Shown here: piece by piece, positions 1 to 8,676 of the stretch
How positions within the stretch are numbered: position 1 is the first letter of the stretch
How the letters are laid out: each line of letters opens with the position of its first letter
Source: Bacteroidaceae bacterium
GTDB lineage: Bacteria > Bacteroidota > Bacteroidia > Bacteroidales > Bacteroidaceae
DNA length: 64,000 nt
Assembly (NCBI GenBank): GCA_024401275.1
Contig: JAKSLJ010000012.1
Span: 1 to 64,000, forward strand
Direction of reading: 5' to 3'
Made by a program: the position numbers and the translations under genes
Notes under the pieces: model-generated
What the model was told of the DNA's origin: nothing
The model's input: the letters and a program-made list of their open reading frames with translations, nothing else
The model's database searches: none

Positions 1-212
1 GCACATCCCCACCAATAGCAGTGGTACTTGCCTTCGTAGTAGAGAAAACCGCAAGGATCACTTATCCAACCATGTCGCTGACTGAAGTGATACTGGTTGC
101 GATAATGCTCCTTGTAAAGGTTATCCCCAGAAACGACTTTATACTCTTGGGCACTTGCACCCAAGAGTATAAAGCACATACATAATAGGGAGGTAAGAAC
201 TTTCCTATTCAT
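1..212 (-). CDS. GH32 fructan hydrolase, N-terminal part only
   Basis: The gene starts at 212 and runs off the left edge, so only about 70 residues are visible. A signal peptide ends near ASAQ. The mature start resembles glycoside hydrolase family 32: YRNQYHFS followed by WISDPCG, matching the family motif WMNDPNG whose Asp is the nucleophile. The Asn-to-Ser and Asn-to-Cys changes around that Asp are unusual but the Asp is kept. It is the last visible gene of the first fructan PUL, 76 bp after the next GH32 gene. A secreted levanase, inulinase or fructosidase is likely; the remaining catalytic residues lie outside the window. Confidence 0.8.
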   Translation of the reverse strand, partial: MNRKVLTSLLCMCFILLGASAQEYKVVSGDNLYKEHYRNQYHFSQRHGWISDPCGFLYYEGKYHCYWWGC

Positions 213-221
213 TTACAATTT

Positions 222-288
222 TGTTCGCTTCGCGAGGCTAAAGGGTAAAGGCCTTCAGCCTCAACTTGAGCTTGTGAAAGTTGAATAC
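222..288. repeat. Intergenic spacer with a palindromic repeat
   Basis: This spacer between two GH32 genes contains a hairpin: TCAACTT at about 260 pairs with AAGTTGA at about 279. A close copy lies at 31143-31173, also just downstream of a minus-strand stop codon. The repeated position suggests a 3'-end hairpin or weak terminator on the minus strand. No long T-run follows, so termination is uncertain. Confidence 0.45.
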
Positions 289-1884
289 TTAATACTGCGA
301 TACCTTAACGTCGCTGATTGTTACGTCGTTGAAGTAAGTATGGATAGCCCAACAGTTCTTCTGAAGACCGTAGATACGCTGAGTGCAACCATAGTCGCCA
401 TTGATGTACATAGTAACAACAGAGTTGTCAGTGTAGATATCAACATGGTAAGTGTTGTCTGCTGGACGAGGGAAGATGTAACCATCAGCACCAGGAATGA
501 AACCCTTGCCCATATAGCCGTTCTGCTCAAAGTTGACCTTGCGACGACCATTCTCCCATTCTGGGTTGACAACGAGAGTGTAGTACTTTCCATCTTCAGC
601 CTCAATCTGAGTTGGCTCACCTGTGTTCTTGTCAATTTCAGTTACGAGTCTTGAACCATGACAGAAGCTGACGCCGAAACGGTCACCATCGTTGGCAGTC
701 TTAGCTGTGAAGGAGATATGGTTGTGTGTGCCGAGACGATTGTACATAACAAAGTCTTCTCCAGTCTTCATAACCTTAACCTCTGCAGGTTTGTCGTACT
801 TAGCGTCCATAGCAGGAACCTTACCAACAGTAAGTGTACCATTCTCATGCTGAATGAGCTTGTGGCATACGAGAGCACCAGACCAGTTTGGTTCTCCGCT
901 TGCACCTATGTTGATATTCTTATCGTCGTTAGTTACACCTGAACGGTATGGAGACCAGCCCCAAATGTAGCGGTCAGTGCCGTTGGAAGCAGTCTTACCA
1001 GCATAGAAGGCACGAGTGTCAAGAACGCCTTCCTTGTCATCCTTTGGCCACCAACGACCTGGATCAGTGAAGCAAATCTTCAAGTCATGCCAAGTAGGAG
1101 CCATCATGTACTTAACCTTGCGACTCCAGTCTGTACGCAAAGCTTCGCTATATACGAGATACCAGTAGTCGCCCATCTTGAAGATGTCTGGACATTCACA
1201 CATACGGTCCCAAATCATAGGGAACTCTTCTACATAAGTCCAATCCTTCATGTTGCTTGATTCGAACTCAGCAAACTTGAGCTTGCTTGAGATAACCATG
1301 TGCCACTTGCCGTCTTCGGCCTTGAAGATCTGTGGGTCGCGGAAGTCTGTCTCTGAGAAACCATAGTCAGCACCCTTGAGAACCCATGCCTTATCCTTAG
1401 TCCAAGTCTTGAAGTCAGGAGAAGTTGCACGCATCACAACTTCCTTTGAAGTGTGGCCAGTGTAGTAGATATAGTAGAGACCATCAGCCTCGTTGTACAA
1501 AGCGCAACCAGTACCGAGAGCAGCATCAGCCTCGTTCTTTGACTTACCTGTAGGGAGAACTTCGCCGAGAGCCTGATAGTTGGCACCGTCCTTAGTGCTG
1601 ACACCATAGAATGGGTGGAAGCAGTAAGGGTCGTTGTTGTTGAACTCCTGGAGATAGAGCACCTTGAACTCGCCTGCCTTCTGGTCGTAGAAAGGCATTG
1701 GGTCACCTACACGACCGATTTCTGGCATGTAGTAAGTGCTGAAACTTGCATCCTCTGTAGGAGTGAAGAACGATGTGGTGCCAGCCCAATCCTTAGGAGC
1801 ATCACCATCGAAAGTTTCTTCGCTGCACGCTGTCAGCGTGAGAGCTGACAGCATGAGACCTGATAATATGATATTTTTCACCAT
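289..1884 (-). CDS. GH32-family lipoprotein, likely fructan hydrolase
   Basis: This 531-residue lipoprotein has its lipobox Cys at residue 20 (LTAC). Three GH32 catalytic positions are recognisable: Asp61 in GRVGDP (nucleophile), Asp183 in FRDPQ (transition-state stabiliser) and Glu230 in CECPD (general acid). The C-terminal part fits the GH32 beta-sandwich. It lies between a DUF4960 lipoprotein and a second GH32 in a SusC/D operon, so a surface or periplasmic role in cleaving levan, inulin or fructo-oligosaccharides is inferred. Endo or exo action, and linkage preference, cannot be told from sequence. Confidence 0.85.
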   Translation of the reverse strand: MVKNIILSGLMLSALTLTACSEETFDGDAPKDWAGTTSFFTPTEDASFSTYYMPEIGRVGDPMPFYDQKAGEFKVLYLQEFNNNDPYCFHPFYGVSTKDGANYQALGEVLPTGKSKNEADAALGTGCALYNEADGLYYIYYTGHTSKEVVMRATSPDFKTWTKDKAWVLKGADYGFSETDFRDPQIFKAEDGKWHMVISSKLKFAEFESSNMKDWTYVEEFPMIWDRMCECPDIFKMGDYWYLVYSEALRTDWSRKVKYMMAPTWHDLKICFTDPGRWWPKDDKEGVLDTRAFYAGKTASNGTDRYIWGWSPYRSGVTNDDKNINIGASGEPNWSGALVCHKLIQHENGTLTVGKVPAMDAKYDKPAEVKVMKTGEDFVMYNRLGTHNHISFTAKTANDGDRFGVSFCHGSRLVTEIDKNTGEPTQIEAEDGKYYTLVVNPEWENGRRKVNFEQNGYMGKGFIPGADGYIFPRPADNTYHVDIYTDNSVVTMYINGDYGCTQRIYGLQKNCWAIHTYFNDVTISDVKVSQY

Positions 1885-1930
1885 AATGGAATTTACTAAT
1901 TTACGGATTTACAATTTGTTTGCCTTTGCA

Positions 1931-2005
1931 TGTAGGGCGAAGTTTACTGAGCCGCCTAATTGGAAGGCGTTGGTTGTTTACCGGCTCGGAAATCCTCGCC
2001 CTACA
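1931..2005. repeat. Palindromic element, family A, complete copy
   Basis: Inverted arms lie at 1931-1954 (TGTAGGGCGA..., degenerate) and 1982-2005 (CGGCTCGGAA...CCCTACA), separated by about 27 bp. The same arms occur at 29431-29505, 34008-34065, 56500-56522 (single arm) and inside a coding region at 22441-22463. Here it sits between the DUF4960 and GH32 genes and would form a long hairpin in the operon transcript. Confidence 0.85.
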
Positions 2006-2025
2006 TTTCATAGGTGGGCTTCTTC

Positions 2026-3417
2026 TTATTTTGTCAAATAGTTGATAGCATTCTTAGTCATGATGGCGATGTTCTTGTGGAACTTCTCTTCGTAGCCATC
2101 CTCGAATGTGTAAGAGTACCAGTCGTAGCAGCCTGAGCCGATACAGATGATGCCACCCTTACCGTCGTGAGCTGGGTATTCCCATGCTACGATAGCACCG
2201 TCGCCACCAACACCGATGATTCTACCGCCATTGCGAGTTTCCCAGTAACTGTGGCTTGGATAGTTACCCCAGTCGCTACCGATATGGTACTGAGCAGTAG
2301 AGTTAGTGATGTGGTAACCCTTATCTGTACAGTAGATGCGGCCTGTATCGTCGCCATCGATAGTACCTTCGAAGAGTGGGTGAGAAGGATCGTACTTGAT
2401 GAAGTCCCAAGGACCGCCACAAAGTTCTGCGCTGTCCTCGTTGCCACCCCAGCAGTTCTGTGGAGTTGTCCACTCGTCGTCGCCAGTTACGCCGATGAAT
2501 GAAGGGAGGATAGTAGCGTAGCGAGTAAGGAGGAGAGCACCGCCGCGCTCGTAGAAGTCGCGGAGCTGGTTCTTGGCATCAAGAGCCTCAGGAGCCTTCT
2601 GGATGAATGGATCGTGACCATCAACGCCACCGTCCTGATGGAAGTGCCACCACATGATCTTACACTGAGAGATGTCGATAGTACCTGCCTGGAGATCAGC
2701 GAATGAAGCGTACATAGACTCTGGAACATTTGCGAGCATCCAAGTGCAAGCTTCGAGAGCCTCTGGATCGAGCTTAGACATGTCAGAAGCTGCACCGAGG
2801 AAGAGTGCCTTTGGCTTGTCGATAGCGATTACCTTTACAACATACTTGCTTGAAGCAGTGTTGTTTGATACTGTGAAAGTAACAGGCGCAGAGAAGTCCT
2901 GAGGAGCACCGCTGAGAGGATCAACAGTTGCGTTCTTAGAGAGCTCAATAGTAGGGATGGCATTCTTGATGTCAACGCTACCTGGCACATAGACAGTGAT
3001 AGTCTTAGCATCCTGATCAATCATACCGTTGTAGATACCATTGATGACGAATGAGTAGATCTTAGCCTCGTCACGGAGAACAGAGAGAGTCCAGTCGAGA
3101 TACATATCGCCAGCAGCAACGTGGATGTTCTGGTCGGCGCTCATGTCGAGAGTCTGACCCGGTGCAACATTTGCAGTAGCACCGTCAGCAATCTTAAGAC
3201 CTGTAATCTTCATGGCATTTACAGGAGCTGTCTCTGGAATTCTTACTACGATAGAGCGAGAAGCCAAATCGATAGTGCCTTCATAGCCATCAAGCGCAAT
3301 CTGCTCTACAAGGCAGTTGCCGCTGAGGTCGAGTGAGCAGTCATCGTTCTTGTCGCATGATGCGAAAGCGAAGAGCACTGCCACGGCACACATTATATAT
3401 TTATATATTGCTTTCAT
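2026..3417 (-). CDS. DUF4960 surface lipoprotein of PUL 1
   Basis: This 463-residue lipoprotein (Cys21) holds the SusE-like position after SusD. Two Ig-like or DUF5018-like repeats fill roughly residues 25-200. A DUF4960 domain follows from about 205 to the end, with Trp- and Gly-rich motifs (MWWHFHQDGG, GGALLLTRYAT). DUF4960 proteins are found in Bacteroides fructan PULs, where the B. thetaiotaomicron member is a levan-binding surface protein; that role is inferred here. The start at 3417 gives a standard signal peptide. The second PUL encodes a DUF4960 protein with a different N-terminal half. Confidence 0.85.
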   Translation of the reverse strand: MKAIYKYIMCAVAVLFAFASCDKNDDCSLDLSGNCLVEQIALDGYEGTIDLASRSIVVRIPETAPVNAMKITGLKIADGATANVAPGQTLDMSADQNIHVAAGDMYLDWTLSVLRDEAKIYSFVINGIYNGMIDQDAKTITVYVPGSVDIKNAIPTIELSKNATVDPLSGAPQDFSAPVTFTVSNNTASSKYVVKVIAIDKPKALFLGAASDMSKLDPEALEACTWMLANVPESMYASFADLQAGTIDISQCKIMWWHFHQDGGVDGHDPFIQKAPEALDAKNQLRDFYERGGALLLTRYATILPSFIGVTGDDEWTTPQNCWGGNEDSAELCGGPWDFIKYDPSHPLFEGTIDGDDTGRIYCTDKGYHITNSTAQYHIGSDWGNYPSHSYWETRNGGRIIGVGGDGAIVAWEYPAHDGKGGIICIGSGCYDWYSYTFEDGYEEKFHKNIAIMTKNAINYLTK

Positions 3418-3460
3418 TTTTTTATTTATGATGTATGATTTATGATGTATGATTTGTTTG

Positions 3461-3480
3461 CCCTACCGATAACGGTAGGG
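3461..3480 (-). terminator. Hairpin between susD and the DUF4960 gene
   Basis: CCCTACCG and CGGTAGGG form a perfect 8-bp stem with a 4-base loop, 11 bp after the susD stop codon. No strong T-run follows. It may attenuate downstream expression or protect the upstream susC-susD mRNA from 3' decay. A tandem 14-bp repeat (ATTTATGATGTATG twice) lies beside it at about 3424-3452. Confidence 0.5.
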
Positions 3481-3490
3481 AGATAATCAA

Positions 3491-5257
3491 TTACCAATTA
3501 CCGATATTCTGCTTGTAGTTGTTGTTAGAAGCAGAGATCTGGCTGTGTGGGATTGGGAGATATTCGTTCTTGTTGGCAGTGAACTTAGCGCCATCATAGA
3601 TGTTGCAGCGTCCCTTCTCAATATCGAAGTACTCATTGAGAACATTCTCTGCATCGCCCCAGCGAACGAGGTCGAAGAAGCGCTCTGACTCCATAGCGAG
3701 CTCAAGACGACGCTCCATCTTGACAATCTTGAGAGCGTCTTCCTTAGAATATGAGCCACCATCATACTTCTTACAGTAGATCTTAACACCATACTTCACT
3801 GGATAATTGCTGATAGTCTGAGTAGAACCGGCAGCACGCTCACGAATCTTGTTTACGAGGTTTACAGCCTCTCCACCTTGATTGAGCTGCGCGTAAGCCT
3901 CAGCACGCATAAGGATAACGTCAGCATAACGGAAGACGATGCGGTTCATTGAAGACGCCCAGAAAGAACCCTTGATGAGGTACTGGTCGATGAGAGCTGG
4001 GTCAACATTGTGCTTGAGTGTTACGTTGTAACCATAGAGACCACCGGAACGGCTCCAGTTAGAAGACTCGTCCATCATGAAATTAGGGTTGAACATGTAA
4101 GGAAGACCTGGCATACCAACAGTGAGGAAGAGACGTGGGTCAGCATTGTCTGCTGCCATATCGTAATTCTTTGCGTTATAGCTGTCGAGGTATGGACGGC
4201 CCTTGTCGTCAGTGCGGAAAGCATTTACTAGGTTCTGCGATGGCTTGTAGAAGTCGCAACCACCATCTGTTACATTAACGATGTTAGGGCAGATAAGACC
4301 GTAACCGAAGTTAAGGCTACCATACTTTGTACCATCGTTGCGAGAGTACTGAATAGCCCAGAGAGACTCGCAGCCGTTCTCGAACTGCTCTTCAGGACGG
4401 AAGTTGTTGTGGATGTCCTTCTCAAGGTCATAACCACCATCCTTGTAAAGGGCAGGGTCAGTGTATTTGAGAACCTGATTGAGGTCAGCCTCGTTGATAG
4501 AAGTTACCTTATGGCTTGAAGAATCGTCCTGTCGATAAGCTTTGTAAAGGTAAACCTTAGCGAGGAAAGCAGCGCAGGCAGCCTTTGTAGGACGACCCTT
4601 GTCAGCTTGAGTATCAGGAAGAATGCCGAAAGCATATTCAAGATCGTCAGCGATGACTTTCCAACCTTCGTCGTTGCTATACTCTGTGTTTGAAATCTTG
4701 CTATAATCGTCGTAAGAGAGATTAGAATCTATTACGAAAGGAATGTTCTTGAAGAGACGCTTGAGCTGGAAGTGTGCGTAAGCACGGAGGAAATGGAGCT
4801 CAGCAAGACGCTGATTCTTCTGTTTGAAGCTTGCGTCGCAACCCTCTACAGCGTGGATTGCCGCATTAACACGAGAGATAGAGTTGTAGAGGCGAACCCA
4901 GATGTCGTTGAGGTTCCAGCTTGTTGGAAGCACGCCCTGCTCAACCTCGAGCTGATGGAACACGTCACCGTCGTTTGTTGTAGAACCGCCCTTGTAAGCA
5001 TCGTCTGAACGAACATCATAGTTCCAGAGCGAGAAAGAAGCGTTGATATCCTCAGAAGTAGCAAAGATAGCGTATGCTGAGGTCACCTGCTTGTCGGCGT
5101 ATTCAGGAGTGTTGACCTGCTCATCAGAGAGAGTACCCTGTGGCACCTGCTCGCTGAGGAAGTCGGAACATGAGGTGAGGCCCATCGCACCAACTAGGCA
5201 GAGAGAGCCTAACCAAGCCTTCCCAAGGGGAAGGATGTTTATATGTTTTGTATTCAT
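3491..5257 (-). CDS. SusD-family glycan-binding lipoprotein, PUL 1
   Basis: This 588-residue SusD/RagB protein has its lipobox Cys at residue 30 and a typical SusD start (CSDFLSEQVPQG). A TPR-like region with the usual YAHFQL and FLAKVYLYKAY segments follows, and the C-terminal half carries the conserved RRLELAMESERFFDLVRW motif. It caps the SusC transporter at the outer membrane and binds oligosaccharide. Residues 5-17 (HINILPLGKAWLG) are encoded by a repeat element and recur in an unrelated lipoprotein at 12078. The gene lies 113 bp after susC. Confidence 0.95.
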   Translation of the reverse strand: MNTKHINILPLGKAWLGSLCLVGAMGLTSCSDFLSEQVPQGTLSDEQVNTPEYADKQVTSAYAIFATSEDINASFSLWNYDVRSDDAYKGGSTTNDGDVFHQLEVEQGVLPTSWNLNDIWVRLYNSISRVNAAIHAVEGCDASFKQKNQRLAELHFLRAYAHFQLKRLFKNIPFVIDSNLSYDDYSKISNTEYSNDEGWKVIADDLEYAFGILPDTQADKGRPTKAACAAFLAKVYLYKAYRQDDSSSHKVTSINEADLNQVLKYTDPALYKDGGYDLEKDIHNNFRPEEQFENGCESLWAIQYSRNDGTKYGSLNFGYGLICPNIVNVTDGGCDFYKPSQNLVNAFRTDDKGRPYLDSYNAKNYDMAADNADPRLFLTVGMPGLPYMFNPNFMMDESSNWSRSGGLYGYNVTLKHNVDPALIDQYLIKGSFWASSMNRIVFRYADVILMRAEAYAQLNQGGEAVNLVNKIRERAAGSTQTISNYPVKYGVKIYCKKYDGGSYSKEDALKIVKMERRLELAMESERFFDLVRWGDAENVLNEYFDIEKGRCNIYDGAKFTANKNEYLPIPHSQISASNNNYKQNIGNW

Positions 5258-5354
5258 ATATTTTGCTATTTAACAAATTACTATTTACCCCTTTTTGCAC
5301 CCAACCATTCAGAAGCTATTGAACACCCCTCCCTTGGGGAGGGCTTGGGTGGGC
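5207..5354. repeat. MITE-like inverted-repeat element at the susC-susD junction
   Basis: The left arm is 5207-5240 and the right arm 5322-5354. The arms are imperfect inverted copies (GCCTAACCAAGCC... against ...GGCTTGGGTGGGC). The same arrangement occurs at 12028-12188 in PUL 2. Thirty-nine bases (5207-5245) are identical to 12028-12066. The left arm lies inside the susD reading frame and encodes part of its signal peptide; the right arm lies just downstream of susC. Related GC-rich palindromes are scattered through the window. Confidence 0.8.
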
Positions 5355-5370
5355 TTCGGGGCGCTGTATT

Positions 5371-8300
5371 TTAGAATGATACGTTGAGACCAAATGTTAC
5401 ATTCATTGGAATTGGGTAACCGAATGTAGGAACTTCAGGATCGTTACCACTGTAGTTACCGCTCTTGATAGTAAGTACGTTCTGTGCAGAGAGATACATG
5501 CGGAGGCGGCTCATGCAGAGCTTCTTTGCGATAGCCTCTGGGAAGTTGTAACCGAACTGTACAGTACGGAGCTTGAGGTAAGATCCGTTTTCAACGTAGT
5601 ATGTTGACATACGAGTCTCGTTGTTAGTATCCATTGTAGTAAGAGCAGGGATTGTAGAGCCTGTGTTTGTTGGAGACCATGCATCGAGAACGCGGATACC
5701 CTTGTTGAGGTTTGGCACGTTTACACCTGCCCAAAGGTCAGTCTGCTGCTTGTAGTCCTTAGTGATCACATCAACACCCTGAACGCCCTGCCAGAACATT
5801 GTGAAGTCGAAGTTCTTGTACTGGATATAAGCGTTGAGACCGTAAGTGAATGCTGGTGATGGATCGTAAATCCACTTCTGGTCCTTAGAGTTTACGACGC
5901 CGTCGCCATTGAGGTCCTTGAAGCGCATACGACCTACAGCAGCACCTTCCTGAGTAGCGTGGTTGTCAACTTCATCCTGGTTCTGGAAGATTCCGTCGAA
6001 GACGTAACCTACCTGTGCACCCATTGGATGACCAACAACGCTTTCAACGCCGTTACCACCGAATGTTCCGTTTGCTGCGATTGTCTCAGGAAGCTTTGTT
6101 ACCTCGTTGTAGTTTGTACCGATGTTACCATTGATGTCATACTGGAGTTCGCCAGCCTTACCACGGTAACCGATGTTAAGTTCAAGACCGCGGTTGAGCA
6201 TCTCACCAGCGTTGATCCACATCCAAGAGCCTTCACCCATAACGGCTACGCCAGGCATGTGAACAAGGATGTCGGTGGTCTTCTTGTTATACCAGTCGAG
6301 AGCACCATAGAGAGCACCGTTGAGGAAGCCGAAGTCAATACCGAAGTTAGTCTGAGTAGTAGTTTCCCACTTGATATCATCGTTACCAATCTGGTCACGC
6401 TTGAAACCTGAGTCGAGAATCTGACCACCGTTTGTACCCTGAATATCATAGCCTGTGTTGTAAGAGTCACCACCGAAGTTAAGGCTACCAGTAGTAGTAT
6501 AGAGAGTATAGCGAGCATTGTTGTCAATCTCCTGGTTACCTGTCTGACCCCATGATGCACGGAGCTTAAGGTTCTCAATCCAAGAAGCGTTGTCCTTGAG
6601 CCACTTCTCTTCACTTATGCGCCAACCGAGAGAGATTGATGGGAATGTACCGTACTTGTTGTTCTTACCAAAGCGGCTTGAACCGTCGCGACGGATAGTG
6701 AGGCTTGCGAGATACTTGTCTGCGTAAGTATAGTTAGCCTTACCGAAGAAAGAAACGAGTGAGTAGCCACCGCCACCACCGTAAGCCTTGTCAGTTCCTT
6801 CAGTACCTGCTGATGGCCACATGTAGTCTGGGTTGAGAACAGCGAAGTCTTGACGATAGCCTGAGAACCAAACATCGTCCTGACGGTTGAGCTCCATACC
6901 GACCATTGCGTCGGCACGATGAGCGCCCTTCTCAAACTTGTATGTTGCAATGGCATTCCACATCCACTTCATCCAGTGCTCCTGCTTAGCCTCAACGCCA
7001 TTCTCGTCGCGTGATACGTTACCACCAACAACTGGATAAGTGAAGAAGCGCTGCTGCTTCTGGCTGTAGTCAATACCGAAAGTAGTGCGAACGTTGAAGT
7101 CCTTGAAGAGAGCGAGGTTCAAGTGAACATCACCGAATGTACGCCAGTAGTTATAGCGGTTGTCCTTTGCACGAGAGAGAGTTGAGAGTGGATTCTCGCG
7201 GTCAGCATAACCACCAGTGAGGTTAGCGTAGTTGCCATTTATATTATAAATAGGATAGTTAGGGTTGAACTGGAGAGCATTCTCAAGGAAACCACCAGGA
7301 GCAGAAGCCTCATCAGTGCGGTTCAAAGTGAAGTTCTCGCCGATAGTGAGAATGTCGTCAATGAGTTTGTACTCTGTGTTGATACGAGCAGAGAAGCGCT
7401 CGAAGTCTGAATTCTTGATGACACCGAGGTTCTTGTAGTAACCGAGAGAGAAGAAAGAAGAACCCTTTTCGTTGCCATTACTTACGTTTACGTTATAGTT
7501 TTGTACGATACCAGTGCGTGTAGATTCCTTGAACCAGTCTGTGTTTGAAGCCTGGACAGTGTTGTTAGCGTCGAGATACTGACTCATCTGAACGCCGTTG
7601 AGTTGAGGGTTGCCATTCTGGTCATAGCCCCAGTTGAAGTGATAGCCGAGATTGTTGTTGTTTGGATCAAGACCGTCGTTTACGCGAGCCTGCCAGAAAG
7701 CCTGTCCCCACTGCTCTGCGTTGAGCACCTTCATGCGGTGAGCATACATTGAAGCAGCAACGCTTGCGTCGAAATCCACCTGAACCTTACCGTTCTTACC
7801 ACGCTTTGTAGTGATGATGATGACACCATTTGCTGCACGTGAACCGTAGATAGAAGCAGAAGCGGCATCCTTCAATACCTGGATAGACTCGATATCAGAA
7901 CCGTTGAGCTCGTGCATACCAGCCTTTGTTGGCACACCATCGATGATGTAGAGAGGGTCGTTGTTGTTGAGCGTACCGTTACCACGGATACGAACAGTAG
8001 CAGCACCAGAAGGGTTACCGTCGGCACTGATGTTCATACCAGGCACACGACCTTGGAGAGCCTTCATCGGGTTGTTTTCGTTCTGCTTAGCAAGCTCGCT
8101 AACGCTTACTACACTGACAGCACCAGTGAGGTCTGCCTTACGCTGAGTGGTATAACCTGTTACCACTACTTCCTGGAGAGAGTTTGCCTCATCTTCCATG
8201 ACAACGTTCATCTGTGCCGAAGCAGGAAGAACCATAGTTTGCATACCAACGTATGTAAACTGAAGCTGCGCGCCATTGGCAACGCTCAGAGTAAAGTTTC

Positions 8301-8484
8301 CGTCGAAGTCGGTGATGACAGCATTGCTCTCATTGCCCACCTCCTTGACAGTCGCTCCGATGATAGGGTCGCCATACTGCTTGTCAGTAACGGTTCCCTT
8401 GACCTCAATGTTCTGCGCCATCGCCGAAAGCGAGCAACAGAGCATTACGATCACGGAGAGAAAGATTCTTGCGATTTTCTTCAT
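5371..8484 (-). CDS. SusC-family TonB-dependent transporter, PUL 1
   Basis: This 1037-residue outer-membrane transporter has a signal peptide (cleavage near residue 23), a carboxypeptidase-regulatory-like domain (about 26-103), a TonB-box-like EVVVTGY (105-111), a plug domain with the SusC signature (YIIDGVP, SIYGSRAANGVIIITTK), and a beta-barrel ending in Phe. It imports oligosaccharides with SusD and TonB energy. The GH32/DUF4960 context suggests fructo-oligosaccharide cargo. The first ~130 residues are nearly the same as in the second SusC of this window, while plug and barrel diverge. Confidence 0.96.
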   Translation of the reverse strand: MKKIARIFLSVIVMLCCSLSAMAQNIEVKGTVTDKQYGDPIIGATVKEVGNESNAVITDFDGNFTLSVANGAQLQFTYVGMQTMVLPASAQMNVVMEDEANSLQEVVVTGYTTQRKADLTGAVSVVSVSELAKQNENNPMKALQGRVPGMNISADGNPSGAATVRIRGNGTLNNNDPLYIIDGVPTKAGMHELNGSDIESIQVLKDAASASIYGSRAANGVIIITTKRGKNGKVQVDFDASVAASMYAHRMKVLNAEQWGQAFWQARVNDGLDPNNNNLGYHFNWGYDQNGNPQLNGVQMSQYLDANNTVQASNTDWFKESTRTGIVQNYNVNVSNGNEKGSSFFSLGYYKNLGVIKNSDFERFSARINTEYKLIDDILTIGENFTLNRTDEASAPGGFLENALQFNPNYPIYNINGNYANLTGGYADRENPLSTLSRAKDNRYNYWRTFGDVHLNLALFKDFNVRTTFGIDYSQKQQRFFTYPVVGGNVSRDENGVEAKQEHWMKWMWNAIATYKFEKGAHRADAMVGMELNRQDDVWFSGYRQDFAVLNPDYMWPSAGTEGTDKAYGGGGGYSLVSFFGKANYTYADKYLASLTIRRDGSSRFGKNNKYGTFPSISLGWRISEEKWLKDNASWIENLKLRASWGQTGNQEIDNNARYTLYTTTGSLNFGGDSYNTGYDIQGTNGGQILDSGFKRDQIGNDDIKWETTTQTNFGIDFGFLNGALYGALDWYNKKTTDILVHMPGVAVMGEGSWMWINAGEMLNRGLELNIGYRGKAGELQYDINGNIGTNYNEVTKLPETIAANGTFGGNGVESVVGHPMGAQVGYVFDGIFQNQDEVDNHATQEGAAVGRMRFKDLNGDGVVNSKDQKWIYDPSPAFTYGLNAYIQYKNFDFTMFWQGVQGVDVITKDYKQQTDLWAGVNVPNLNKGIRVLDAWSPTNTGSTIPALTTMDTNNETRMSTYYVENGSYLKLRTVQFGYNFPEAIAKKLCMSRLRMYLSAQNVLTIKSGNYSGNDPEVPTFGYPIPMNVTFGLNVSF

Positions 8485-8541
8485 GATTGTTTTTTTTGTT
8501 TTTGGTTATTATTAATTTTTGATTTTCGGTAAAACGTGTTG

Positions 8542-8549
8542 CAAAATTA
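8542..8549 (-). promoter_or_regulatory. Likely -7 box of the PUL 1 susC promoter
   Basis: On the minus strand this reads TAATTTTG, matching the Bacteroidetes TAnnTTTG box, 58 bp before the susC start. No TTTG -33 box is seen, as expected for an activated promoter. Two short dyads centred near 8587 (GTTTC/GAAAC) and 8609 (TTC/GAA), about 22 bp apart, lie upstream and could be activator sites. Confidence 0.5.
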
Positions 8550-8676
8550 GTAATATAATATTAACACGCCCGATAAAAATGTTTCCCAGAAACAAAAAAA
8601 TCGTTCATCGGAGAATCTTTGCATAAAAAAGAAGAAAAGTTGTAGTGTTTTATGCCCTTTTCCCCCACAAGACGCT

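Noticed and set aside
7912-8532. 206-residue ORF on the plus strand
   Set aside because: It is the antisense shadow of the SusC N-terminal region; no signal or family resemblance.
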